DNA of 11,919 nucleotides from Candidatus Aenigmatarchaeota archaeon. GTDB lineage: Archaea > Aenigmatarchaeota > Aenigmatarchaeia > QMZP01 > JAFGSV01. Positions 1 through 5,930 of the stretch are shown here, in pieces. The stretch is taken from assembly GCA_030624445.1 (NCBI GenBank), contig JAUXKD010000004.1, positions 1 to 11,919 of the forward strand, given 5' to 3'. Below the pieces are notes generated by a model, which saw only the letters and a list, made by a program, of their open reading frames with translations, did no database searches and had not been told where the DNA came from. Within the stretch, counting starts at the first letter, position 1. Each line of letters opens with the position of its first letter. A program made the position numbers and the translations under genes.

Positions 1-60
1 CAAGCCTGTCAGTTCCAACACGACTCCCAGATACGAAATCACATAGCTGTTCCTTGGCAT
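1..60 (-). CDS. N-terminal fragment of a membrane protein, possibly TrkH-type potassium transporter
   Basis: Read leftward from an ATG at 60, the frame stays open to the window edge and gives 20 residues, MPRNSYVISYLGVVLELTGL. A short polar start followed by a hydrophobic helix indicates a polytopic membrane protein beginning here. The pattern (aromatic/LG, then a long hydrophobic run with GL) recalls the first helix of TrkH/KtrB potassium channel subunits, but 20 residues are too few to be sure. An AGGATG stretch about 5 bases upstream of the ATG could bind the ribosome, and an in-frame stop lies just before the start, so this ATG is the natural one. The gene is divergent from the LamG-protein gene and shares its promoter region. 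That this is a gene start is moderately supported; the family is a guess. Confidence 0.42.
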   Translation of the reverse strand, partial: MPRNSYVISYLGVVLELTGL

Positions 61-92
61 TCTACATCCTGCCTGTCAAGATTCACACAACC

Positions 93-132
93 ATTTAATA
101 GCCGGCTACAAAATACTTATTAGAATTCTAAT
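93..132. promoter_or_regulatory. divergent promoter region with two TAG-N4-CTA palindromes
   Basis: An AT-rich stretch (ATTTAATA, 93-100) could be the TATA element for the rightward gene, placing transcription start near 122-125 and leaving a leader of about 32 bases. Two perfect palindromes lie in the same region: TAGCCGGCTA at 99-108 and ATTAGAATTCTAAT at 119-132, whose core is TAGAATTCTA at 121-130. Both cores have the form TAG-N4-CTA, and their centres are 22 bp apart, about two helical turns. They overlap or flank the putative TATA box and start site, as expected for an operator pair bound by a dimeric repressor. The palindromes are seen directly; the regulatory role and the TATA assignment are inferred. 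Confidence 0.45.
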
Positions 133-144
133 TAATAATTGTGT

Positions 145-149
145 AGGTG
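145..149 (+). promoter_or_regulatory. ribosome-binding site choosing the ATG at 157
   Basis: AGGTG matches the archaeal 16S anti-Shine-Dalgarno sequence and sits 7 bases before the ATG at 157. It is too close to the ATG at 151 and lies inside the extension that would begin with the TTG at 139. It therefore favours 157, which also yields a clean MKKG-type N-terminus. Confidence 0.6.
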
Positions 150-156
150 CATGGTC

Positions 157-1953
157 ATGAAAAAAGGCTTCCTCCACATAGTCGAGGTAATCATAATGGT
201 CATGCTCATTTTCGTGATGATCTTACAGTTCAGCACGATACCCAAGATGAGAACGAACTGGGATAGGTCGAAACTGATACTCATGTCGCACGACCTTTTG
301 TATTCCCTTGAAAGGACCGGAATAGACTGGTTCAACACCACCGAAACGAAAGAGAAGATCGAAGAGGTGCTGCCGGTCACCATGGGATTCTCCGTTTCCA
401 TCTCCCAGGACGTGAGGCCCCTGATAAAGGTGGGCTGCGTATGCAACCAGCAGGATTTCAATGTGCTGCGCGAGGAGATACTCACGGATTTCGACCTGAA
501 CGGCCACCGGAGGTATTTCGATATTGAGAGGATAGATCCCCTCAGCATCAAATTTCCCGCGGACAGTGACGTCATATTTTTCTGGGGCTATCGCGATCTC
601 GACGGCCTCCAACAGAGGGATATCAAAAGATTCGTGAGTGAAGGCAAGGGGGTGGTGGAATTCTCAACCCTCGAGCAATACCAGGCCGAAGAGCCCTGGC
701 ATCAGGACATCTTCAACCTAGAATGGGTCTACCCTCCCTCTTACTACCACCCCAGCGTTTACGCGGATTTCTACACCAGGTTCCCGGCAGAAAGGGGGTA
801 CAAGACGAACAAATTCTTTTTCAAGCTGCCTTACGAACTGGTACCCGATTACAGAATGGTGGGATACTGGAGGATGAACATGGGATCGGGGGAAGACGTA
901 TGGGACACCTCACTCAACACCAACTACGGAATCCTTCGCGACGATGACGGGAACAACGCAGACGGCAACCAGACCGCCGTATGGGTGGACGGCATGTACG
1001 GCTCTGCCCTGCTGTTCGACGGCACGGACGACTACGCCGAGATACCTGACGACTCGAGCCTCAGGCTTTCGACATTCACAACAGAGGCCAGGTTCAAGAT
1101 CGATCAACTCCCGGCGGACCCGACAAAATTCGTTATACTGGAAAAGGGAGAGGACATCGGCACAGGAAATTCGAATTACAAAATCCTGCTGGTGAGGAAT
1201 TCCTCGGTTTTTGGCGCTGACCCGAAAATAGCGTGCGGCTTTGATATCGCCACAGGCGGCGAATACCTGCTGGTTTACAGCATAAACGCGTCTCACACCG
1301 GAAGATTCGTGCACGTCGCGTGCACTCTCAGAGGTAATGACTGGTACATGTATCTGGACGGGAAACCCGTAACTGCGGATGTCTATCTCGATGGAACCTT
1401 TATTCCAGGAGGCCTTTCAGGGGAGGTTCCATCCTTGGCAAACGCGCCGCTCTACATAGGCGCCGGTTACGATAACAACACGGGTTTTGAGGATTTCTTC
1501 GACGGAGCTATAGACGAAGTCATAATTTACGACACGGAACTTTCCCCTGGGGAAATCCTGGACAGTTACGAAAGGAAATTCCCGGACACACAGAGATTCG
1601 ATAATTTCGTAAGCGAAAATGTCTCCCCTGTCAATAACCCCAGAAGCAAGATAATAGTCGAGCAGGAGAGCAGGTATATCGGAGGCAGCCATGACGGCGA
1701 AAGCGTGCCTTTGGCGACGATACACTGGGGTGTCGAAGGGAACGGCCTGTCCGCCTGGATGTCGTCCGCGCCCCTGACTCCCGAAAACAGGCACCTCTTG
1801 AAATCCCTCGTGATATGGGCCGCCTCCGGGAAGGAATACGATGTGGTGGAAGGGGAACTGAAGGACAAGGTGAAGGCTTCACTGCACAGAATCCTTAACA
1901 GCGACATGCACGAGGCGGTAAGGATAGACCTGACAATTGGTTACTATTACTGA
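157..1953 (+). CDS. membrane-anchored surface protein with LamG-like domain inserted in a GATase-like fold
   Basis: Unrecognised as a named gene; 598 residues from the chosen ATG. Residues 1-4 are MKKG and residues 5-25 are hydrophobic, resembling archaeal type IV pilin-like or signal-anchor N-termini, so the rest is probably outside the cell. Residues about 80-230 contain predicted alternating strands and helices, including DVIFFWGYRDLD (138-149) and GKGVVEFS (163-170), reminiscent of GATase1/ThuA-like folds. Residues about 234-475 look like a LamG/concanavalin-like jelly roll: VGYWRM, ALLFDGTDDYAEIPD (284-298), WYMYLDGKPV (396-405) and DGAIDEVIIYD (449-459). After it, TIHWGVEGNG (521-530) and HLLKSLVIWAASG (546-558) resemble the end of the GATase-like fold, so the LamG-like region seems to be an insertion. 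LamG domains usually bind glycans or other surface ligands. The N-terminal anchor and LamG calls are good; the GATase-like call is inference. It is transcribed alone from the divergent promoter. Confidence 0.72.
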   Translation: MKKGFLHIVEVIIMVMLIFVMILQFSTIPKMRTNWDRSKLILMSHDLLYSLERTGIDWFNTTETKEKIEEVLPVTMGFSVSISQDVRPLIKVGCVCNQQDFNVLREEILTDFDLNGHRRYFDIERIDPLSIKFPADSDVIFFWGYRDLDGLQQRDIKRFVSEGKGVVEFSTLEQYQAEEPWHQDIFNLEWVYPPSYYHPSVYADFYTRFPAERGYKTNKFFFKLPYELVPDYRMVGYWRMNMGSGEDVWDTSLNTNYGILRDDDGNNADGNQTAVWVDGMYGSALLFDGTDDYAEIPDDSSLRLSTFTTEARFKIDQLPADPTKFVILEKGEDIGTGNSNYKILLVRNSSVFGADPKIACGFDIATGGEYLLVYSINASHTGRFVHVACTLRGNDWYMYLDGKPVTADVYLDGTFIPGGLSGEVPSLANAPLYIGAGYDNNTGFEDFFDGAIDEVIIYDTELSPGEILDSYERKFPDTQRFDNFVSENVSPVNNPRSKIIVEQESRYIGGSHDGESVPLATIHWGVEGNGLSAWMSSAPLTPENRHLLKSLVIWAASGKEYDVVEGELKDKVKASLHRILNSDMHEAVRIDLTIGYYY

Positions 1954-1993
1954 GCCCCGGGCCGGAGCTTTTCAGCCCGCCTCCTTTTCAACA

Positions 1994-2001
1994 CTTAAAA
2001 A
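1994..2001 (+). promoter_or_regulatory. possible TATA element for aIF1A (leaderless)
   Basis: CTTAAAAA lies about 20 bases before the aIF1A start. With the usual archaeal spacing of about 25 bases, transcription would begin at or next to the ATG at 2017 or 2023. That fits the lack of a convincing ribosome-binding site and suggests a leaderless message. The match to consensus is only partial. Confidence 0.35.
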
Positions 2002-2016
2002 CAAACCGGTAATATT

Positions 2017-2310
2017 ATGTCTATGGAAGAGGAAACCATAAGAGTGAGAATGCCGAGAGGGAGCGAGATGCTGGGCACAGTTACGGAGGTGCTCGGCGCT
2101 AGCAGATTCAGGGTCGATTGCACCGACGGCAAGGAAAGGATGTGCCGGATACCCGGAAGCAAGAAAAGAAGGGTGATGGTAAGGATCGGCAACGTTGTCA
2201 TACTCAAACCGTGGGACATACAGCCGGATGAAAAAGGCGATATCATCTGGAGATACAGGCCCGCGCAGGTCAACTGGCTCATAAATCGGGGGATGCTCAA
2301 GCGCTCTTAG
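2017..2310 (+). CDS. eif1A: translation initiation factor aIF1A
   Basis: 97 residues, the usual size of archaeal IF1A, the homologue of eukaryotic eIF1A and bacterial IF1. It binds the A site of the small ribosomal subunit and helps scanning and start-codon selection. The OB-fold is clear: RMPRGSEMLGTV (residues 10-21) opens it, FRVDCTDGKERMCRIPG carries the central strands, and the basic KKRRVMVRIGNVVILKPW stretch and DIIWRY follow, as in the family. ATG at 2017 gives MSMEEE; the ATG at 2023 is an alternative giving a protein two residues shorter. No strong ribosome-binding site is visible. The KH-protein gene follows after 16 bases, so the two are probably co-transcribed. In many archaea a RIO1 kinase gene lies between these two; here it does not. 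Confidence 0.95.
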   Translation: MSMEEETIRVRMPRGSEMLGTVTEVLGASRFRVDCTDGKERMCRIPGSKKRRVMVRIGNVVILKPWDIQPDEKGDIIWRYRPAQVNWLINRGMLKRS

Positions 2311-2326
2311 TTTCTGAATCGCGATC

Positions 2327-2821
2327 ATGATAGAAGTAGTAAGAATACCGGAAGACAGGAAAAGGCTGTTGATGGCCGGAGAGGGAAAAATCACGAAAAT
2401 AATCGAGGAGAGCACGGGAACGAAGATCGAATGTTCGGACATCGTGAAGATATCCGGGGAGGATTCCCTTCGGGTGCTCAAGGCCAAGGAAATGGTTACG
2501 GCGATGGGGAGGGGCTTCACTCTCAAGGAGGCCCGGAGGCTGCTCGAAAAGGAGTGCGAGCTGCGCATCATTTCCCTTGAGGGGGAAAACCTCAAGACAA
2601 GGAAGCGCCTGCTCGGCAGGGTGATAGGCAGGCAGGGCAAATCGAAAAAATGGATTGAGGCCAAGACCGGAGCCTTGATCTGCGTGAAAGGCAAGACCCT
2701 CTCGATCATAGGAACTCCCGAAGAGCTCGGGCCGGCGGAAGAGGCCGTGGAGCATCTCCTCAACGGGAAGACGCACGCCTATGCGTACAAAAAGATGAAC
2801 ATCAAAAAGGCCAAAACATGA
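2327..2821 (+). CDS. KH-domain RNA-binding protein, archaeal Dim2/Pno1 family
   Basis: 164 residues with two KH domains. KH1 (about 1-60) carries GEGKITKIIEESTG (18-31), the GxxG-type RNA-binding loop and following helix. A linker with GRGFTLKEARRLL (61-73) matches the region typical of Dim2/Pno1. KH2 (about 77-158) has GRVIGRQGK (97-105), GKTLSIIGTPEEL (122-134) and NGKTHAYAY (146-154), the family hallmarks. In eukaryotes Pno1/Dim2 acts in 18S rRNA 3'-end maturation; the archaeal homologue binds small-subunit rRNA and aIF2 alpha, so a role in 30S biogenesis is expected. It is slightly shorter than many archaeal homologues (about 180-220). An in-frame stop at 2315-2317 makes the ATG at 2327 the first possible ATG; no ribosome-binding site is obvious. 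It sits downstream of aIF1A and is followed by a T-run. Confidence 0.92.
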   Translation: MIEVVRIPEDRKRLLMAGEGKITKIIEESTGTKIECSDIVKISGEDSLRVLKAKEMVTAMGRGFTLKEARRLLEKECELRIISLEGENLKTRKRLLGRVIGRQGKSKKWIEAKTGALICVKGKTLSIIGTPEELGPAEEAVEHLLNGKTHAYAYKKMNIKKAKT

Positions 2822-2848
2822 CTTTTCCGCAATGGATAATGTATTATA

Positions 2849-2855
2849 TTTTTTT
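2849..2855 (+). terminator. T-run terminator after aIF1A-KH
   Basis: Seven consecutive T residues lie 28 bases after the KH-protein stop and just upstream of the next TATA-like element. Archaeal RNA polymerase terminates at T-runs without needing a hairpin, and none is seen. Probable end of the aIF1A-KH transcript. Confidence 0.5.
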
Positions 2856-2861
2856 CGGTCT

Positions 2862-2878
2862 GTATAATTATTTATTAT
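2862..2878 (+). promoter_or_regulatory. promoter of the topoisomerase VI operon
   Basis: An AT-only stretch reading GTATAATTATTTATTAT around these positions contains good TATA-box matches. A start about 25 bases downstream, near 2895-2900, would leave a leader of about 30-35 bases that includes the purine-rich GGAAAGGGGA at 2916-2925 before the top6B ATG. Placement between the T-run and the operon supports an independent promoter. Confidence 0.5.
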
Positions 2879-2929
2879 CGGGAATTTGATAGTATTAATC
2901 TGATATCCGTTCACAGGAAAGGGGAAAAC

Positions 2930-4522
2930 ATGAGCACCGCGGAGGAGATGGGAAGGCAGCAGAGGGCGATTTCCGTATCCGAATTTTTCGAGAAAAACAG
3001 GCACCTTCTCGGCTACGACAACAAGGCCAAAGCCATGCTGATGATAGTGAAAGAGGGCGTGGATAACAGCCTGGACGCCTGCGAGGAGGCGGGGATACTT
3101 CCCGAGATATATGTAGGGATCAAGGAAATGGGACCCGAGAAATACCAGATAACGGTCAGGGACAACGGCCCGGGAATAGTGAAGGAGCAGATACCGAAGA
3201 TATTCGGGAGGCTGCTATACGGGAGCAAGTTCCACCGGCTCCGCCAGAGCCGCGGCCAGCAGGGGCTCGGTGTCTCGTGCGCCGTGCTGTATTCGCAGCT
3301 CACGACAGGGACACCGACAACCATAGTATCAAGCACAGGGGACGGCAAGACCCACAGGTACAGCCTGAAAATCGATGTTGCGAAGAACAGGCCCATCGTA
3401 ATGGAGACCAACGTTGAAGAGGGCGAACCGTGGCACGGCGTCGAGTCCAGGTTCGTGGCCGAGTGTGTTTACAGGGAGAACAAACAGTCCGTGATGGAAT
3501 ACATCAAGCAGACAGCGGTGTCCAACCCTTTCGCTGACATAGTTTTCGACTCGCCTTCAGGTAGAATAGAATTCAAGAGGGGTGTTGGCAGACTCCCCGC
3601 ACAGCCGCGCGAGATAATGCCGCACCTGTACGGCGTCGAGCTGGGGCTGCTGACCAGGATGATGGCCTCGACAGAGGCGAGGACGATGCTGTCCTTCCTT
3701 ACAACCGAGTTCAGCAGGCTGGGAAAACAGAGCGCAAACGAGATACTTCTCAAGGGAGGAATAACCCGGGAAGAGGCCGGAAAGACGGTTCCACACACGA
3801 AGATGAAGCCGAGGAGGGTGACGGACGAGCAGGCCAGGAGAATCATCGAGGCTGTGAAACAGGTTAAGCTGGTCCGGCCCCCGACGGACTGTCTTTCACC
3901 GCTGGGGACGCAGCTTATAGAGTCCGGTCTCGTGAAGGAGCTCAACCCGGAGTTCGTGGCGGCCGTGACCAGATCGCCGGAGGTTTACCGGGGATGGCCC
4001 TTCCGTGTCGAGGTGGGCATTGCGTTCGGCGGCTCCATACAATCATTCAACGTTATGAGGTTCGCGAACAGGGTTCCGCTTCTCTACCAGCAGGGTACCT
4101 GCGCCGTGACCAGGTCCGTCCAGGAAACCGACTGGAAGAGATACAACATCCAGGCCGGCAAGCTTGCCGAAGAGCCGCTGGTGATATTCGTTCACTTCTG
4201 CTCAGTATGGGTCCCGTTCACGTCCGAATCCAAGGAGGCCATATCCGGCTACGACATCATAATAAAGGAGATAAAGCTGGCACTGCAGGAGTGTGCAAGG
4301 AAGCTTTCAATCTGGCTTTCAGGAAAGAGGAAAAGCGCCATGATCTCGAAAAGGAAGTCGACGTTCGAAAGATACGCGGGAGAAACCGCGAACGCGCTGT
4401 CTATCATAACCGGGGCCGCGAAGGAAGATGTCGAAAGAAAAATAATCGAAGTCATAAAGGATAAATGGGGGGAAATAAATGGAGGAGAAGTCGAAGGAGA
4501 AGATCAGGAAACTGGGGAATGA
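2930..4522 (+). CDS. top6B: DNA topoisomerase VI subunit B
   Basis: 530 residues, close to the well-studied Sulfolobus subunit in length. Topo VI is the A2B2 type IIB enzyme that passes one duplex through another; subunit B binds and hydrolyses ATP and dimerises to close the gate. The GHKL ATPase domain is at about 1-230: EGVDNSLDACEEAG (42-55, with E42 and N46 for magnesium/ATP), DNGPG (78-82) and the glycine-rich lid SRGQQGLGVSCA (107-118). An H2TH-like segment follows, with YGVELGLLTRMM (234-245) and FSRLGKQSANEIL (261-273). The transducer domain holds TDWKRYNIQ (400-408), whose K403 is the likely switch lysine reaching the ATP gamma-phosphate. The C-terminus is short and acidic, with no extra domain. 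Its last 44 bases overlap top6A in another frame, implying translational coupling and balanced subunit synthesis. Confidence 0.97.
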   Translation: MSTAEEMGRQQRAISVSEFFEKNRHLLGYDNKAKAMLMIVKEGVDNSLDACEEAGILPEIYVGIKEMGPEKYQITVRDNGPGIVKEQIPKIFGRLLYGSKFHRLRQSRGQQGLGVSCAVLYSQLTTGTPTTIVSSTGDGKTHRYSLKIDVAKNRPIVMETNVEEGEPWHGVESRFVAECVYRENKQSVMEYIKQTAVSNPFADIVFDSPSGRIEFKRGVGRLPAQPREIMPHLYGVELGLLTRMMASTEARTMLSFLTTEFSRLGKQSANEILLKGGITREEAGKTVPHTKMKPRRVTDEQARRIIEAVKQVKLVRPPTDCLSPLGTQLIESGLVKELNPEFVAAVTRSPEVYRGWPFRVEVGIAFGGSIQSFNVMRFANRVPLLYQQGTCAVTRSVQETDWKRYNIQAGKLAEEPLVIFVHFCSVWVPFTSESKEAISGYDIIIKEIKLALQECARKLSIWLSGKRKSAMISKRKSTFERYAGETANALSIITGAAKEDVERKIIEVIKDKWGEINGGEVEGEDQETGE

Positions 4523-5564
4523 TGTGGTCAGTCAGCTGGAGAAGAAGGAGAACCCGAACATAACGCTGCCTGTCAGAAGCCTCTCGAACATATACTTCGA
4601 TCCGCAGCGCAGGCTCATCAAGATTGGCGACAAGACGAGCAAGAGGCACTACCTGAACGTGGCCCACACCAAGAAGTTCATGCAGACCCTCCTTGTCGCG
4701 TCGGAGTGCAAGAAGATAATGGATCAGAACGTCACGACGAGCATAAGGGACCTGTATTACGCCCTGAAACGCACGATAAACGGCACCAATGAGAATACCT
4801 TTGACAGCCAGGCAGACAGCGACCCGGTACTCGAGGACCTGGAAGCCGCCCTCAACATGCTCAGGGAGGAGCTTCATCTGAAGGCCGACAGGAAGGGATA
4901 CATGTCTGGCAGCATAATCGTTGAGGACGCCGGCGACAGTATAAACTGCGCAAAGATGGGATCAAGCGGGTGGGCAATACCGAGCGACGTGGAGCCGGAG
5001 ATGGTAAAGTTCCTGGAGAACAGGGCAGAATTCGTTCTCCTGGTGGAGAAGGACGCCGTCTGGCAGAGGCTCAACGAGGACAAGTTCTGGAAGAAGCAGA
5101 AATGCCTGATAATCACCGGAAAGGGGCAGCCTGCAAGGGGCTGCAGGAGATTGGTGAATCGCCTGCACAACGAGCTCAAGCTGCCGATTTACGTACTTTG
5201 CGACAGTGACCCGTGGGGACTCTACATCTTCTCGGTCATAAAGCAGGGTTCCATCAACCTGTCTTTCCTGTCCGACAGGCTTGGGACACCTGACGCCAAA
5301 TATATCGGCATAATGAGCACCGACCTGCAGAAGTTCGACATATCGTCCAATGTCACCATTAATCTCAACCAGCAGGACAAGAAAAGGATAAAGGAGATGC
5401 TCAATTACATCTGGTTCAAGCCGAGGGAATGGCAGAAGGAGCTCAAGAACATGCTTAAAACCGGGCACAAGCTGGAGATCGAGGCGCTGTCTTCGAAGGG
5501 CATCAGGTTCATCTCGGAAAGATACCTGCCAGAGAAGATAAAGAACAGGGATTTCTTATCGTAA
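4479..5564 (+). CDS. top6A: DNA topoisomerase VI subunit A (Spo11 homologue)
   Basis: 361 residues, full length for the family. This subunit makes the double-strand break through a 5'-phosphotyrosyl link and is the ancestor-type relative of meiotic Spo11. The winged-helix/CAP domain contains TTSIRDLYYALK (86-97); by family alignment the catalytic tyrosine is in the YY pair (93-94, probably Y94). The Toprim domain has E190 in LLVEKDAVW (187-195) and the DxD pair in VLCDSDPWG (239-247, D242 and D244), which bind magnesium. IITGKGQPARG (211-221) is also conserved. The ATG at 4479 lies 6 bases after a run of G (4467-4472) that can act as ribosome-binding site and is inside the end of top6B. All catalytic residues are present, so an active enzyme is expected. 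Confidence 0.97.
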   Translation: MEEKSKEKIRKLGNDVVSQLEKKENPNITLPVRSLSNIYFDPQRRLIKIGDKTSKRHYLNVAHTKKFMQTLLVASECKKIMDQNVTTSIRDLYYALKRTINGTNENTFDSQADSDPVLEDLEAALNMLREELHLKADRKGYMSGSIIVEDAGDSINCAKMGSSGWAIPSDVEPEMVKFLENRAEFVLLVEKDAVWQRLNEDKFWKKQKCLIITGKGQPARGCRRLVNRLHNELKLPIYVLCDSDPWGLYIFSVIKQGSINLSFLSDRLGTPDAKYIGIMSTDLQKFDISSNVTINLNQQDKKRIKEMLNYIWFKPREWQKELKNMLKTGHKLEIEALSSKGIRFISERYLPEKIKNRDFLS

Positions 5565-5623
5565 ATACACAAAAAGGCGCACCGTAGGACCACGTTGGAT
5601 AAGAACAAAGGAATCAATGATAC

Positions 5624-5636
5624 ATTTATTAAAATA
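5624..5636 (+). promoter_or_regulatory. TATA element for the tRNA genes
   Basis: ATTTATTAAAATA lies centred about 30 bases before the first base of tRNA-Asn, the spacing expected of an archaeal box A for a tRNA with a short 5' leader. The rest of the 96-base gap after top6A (5565-5660) shows no ORF or other recognisable element. Confidence 0.55.
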
Positions 5637-5660
5637 CTTTCAACATAATCCTTACTGTGT

Positions 5661-5770
5661 GCCTCGGTAGCTCAGTAGGTAGAGCGCTCGGCTGTTACCA
5701 TTGGATCCTCTCATTCGGAGTCCGAATGGCAGAGACCGAAAGGTCGAAGGTTCGAGTCCTTCCCGAGGCG
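5661..5770 (+). tRNA. tRNA-Asn(GUU) with a 37-nt intron
   Basis: A full cloverleaf forms once the intron is removed. Acceptor GCCTCGG (5661-5667) pairs perfectly with CCGAGGC (5763-5769), followed by discriminator G at 5770. D stem is GCTC/GAGC (5670-5673/5682-5685); T stem is GAAGG/CCTTC (5746-5750/5758-5762) with loop TTCGAGT. The anticodon stem is CTCGG (5687-5691) with CCGAA (5736-5740); the outermost pair is a C-A mismatch, the other four pair. The loop after splicing is CUGUUAA, anticodon GUU at 5694-5696, which reads AAC and AAU (Asn). No CCA is encoded. The gene is interrupted after position 37 by the intron at 5698-5734. tRNA-Phe follows 46 bases downstream and may share the transcript. 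Confidence 0.93.
5698..5734 (+). other. tRNA intron at canonical position 37/38
   Basis: The intron starts after A5697 (position 37) and ends before A5735 (position 38). A bulge-helix-bulge can be drawn: outer anticodon stem; central 4-bp helix CUGU (5692-5695) with GCAG (5729-5732, one G-U pair); 3-nt bulges UAC (5696-5698) and AGA (5733-5735); inner helix CAUU (5699-5702) with AAUG (5725-5728). Cutting between the second and third base of each bulge gives exactly a seven-base anticodon loop. However, AAUG also takes part in a stronger 7-bp hairpin (5712-5718 with 5722-5728), which competes with the inner helix. EndA, encoded 160 bases downstream, is the expected splicing enzyme. Confidence 0.85.
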
Positions 5771-5816
5771 CTGAAACAATAAAAAGATAACAAAACATAA
5801 CTTCCCATCATTGTCT

Positions 5817-5890
5817 GGGGCGGTAGCTCAGGTTGGGAGAGCGCTCGGCTGAAGACCGAGGTGTCGCGAGTTCAAATCTCGCCCGTCCCA
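5817..5890 (+). tRNA. tRNA-Phe(GAA)
   Basis: A 74-base intronless cloverleaf. Acceptor GGGGCGG (5817-5823) pairs with CCGTCCC (5883-5889) with one G-U, then discriminator A at 5890. D stem GCTC/GAGC; anticodon stem CTCGG/CCGAG (5844-5848/5856-5860) with loop CTGAAGA and anticodon GAA at 5851-5853; T stem GCGAG/CTCGC (5866-5870/5878-5882) with loop TTCAAAT. It reads UUC/UUU. No CCA is encoded. No clear promoter of its own is seen in the 46-base gap after tRNA-Asn, so it may be processed from a joint precursor. Confidence 0.97.
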
Positions 5891-5898
5891 CTATCTTC

Positions 5899-5904
5899 TT
5901 TTTT
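5899..5904 (+). terminator. T-run ending the tRNA transcript
   Basis: Six consecutive T residues begin 9 bases after the 3' end of tRNA-Phe. This is the expected archaeal termination signal, and it overlaps the TATA-like element of endA. Confidence 0.5.
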
Positions 5905-5908
5905 ATAA
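5901..5908 (+). promoter_or_regulatory. TATA element of endA (leaderless start)
   Basis: TTTTATAA is centred about 26 bases before the endA ATG at 5931. Normal archaeal spacing would start the RNA on or one base before the ATG. No ribosome-binding site is present in TATTTGCCCTTTTACTCTAT just upstream, so a leaderless message is likely. Confidence 0.55.
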
Positions 5909-5930
5909 GTTATTTGCCCTTTTACTCTAT

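Noticed and set aside
139..156. Start of the LamG protein at TTG 139, adding six residues
   Set aside because: The AGGTG ribosome-binding site lies inside this extension and points to the ATG at 157, which also gives the expected MKKG signal-anchor N-terminus.
1955..1978. Inverted repeat GGGC...GCCC after the LamG gene as a hairpin terminator
   Set aside because: Only four base pairs around a 12-base loop, with no following T-run longer than four; archaea rarely use such hairpins.
1972..2763. Leftward open frame of 263 codons opposite aIF1A and the KH gene, and another at 2297-3004
   Set aside because: Both are antisense to well-recognised genes, have low-complexity Ser/Leu/Pro-rich translations and show no family signature.
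5565..5660. Box C/D or other small RNA in the gap before the tRNAs
   Set aside because: No RUGAUGA and CUGA box pair is present; the only clear element is the tRNA promoter.
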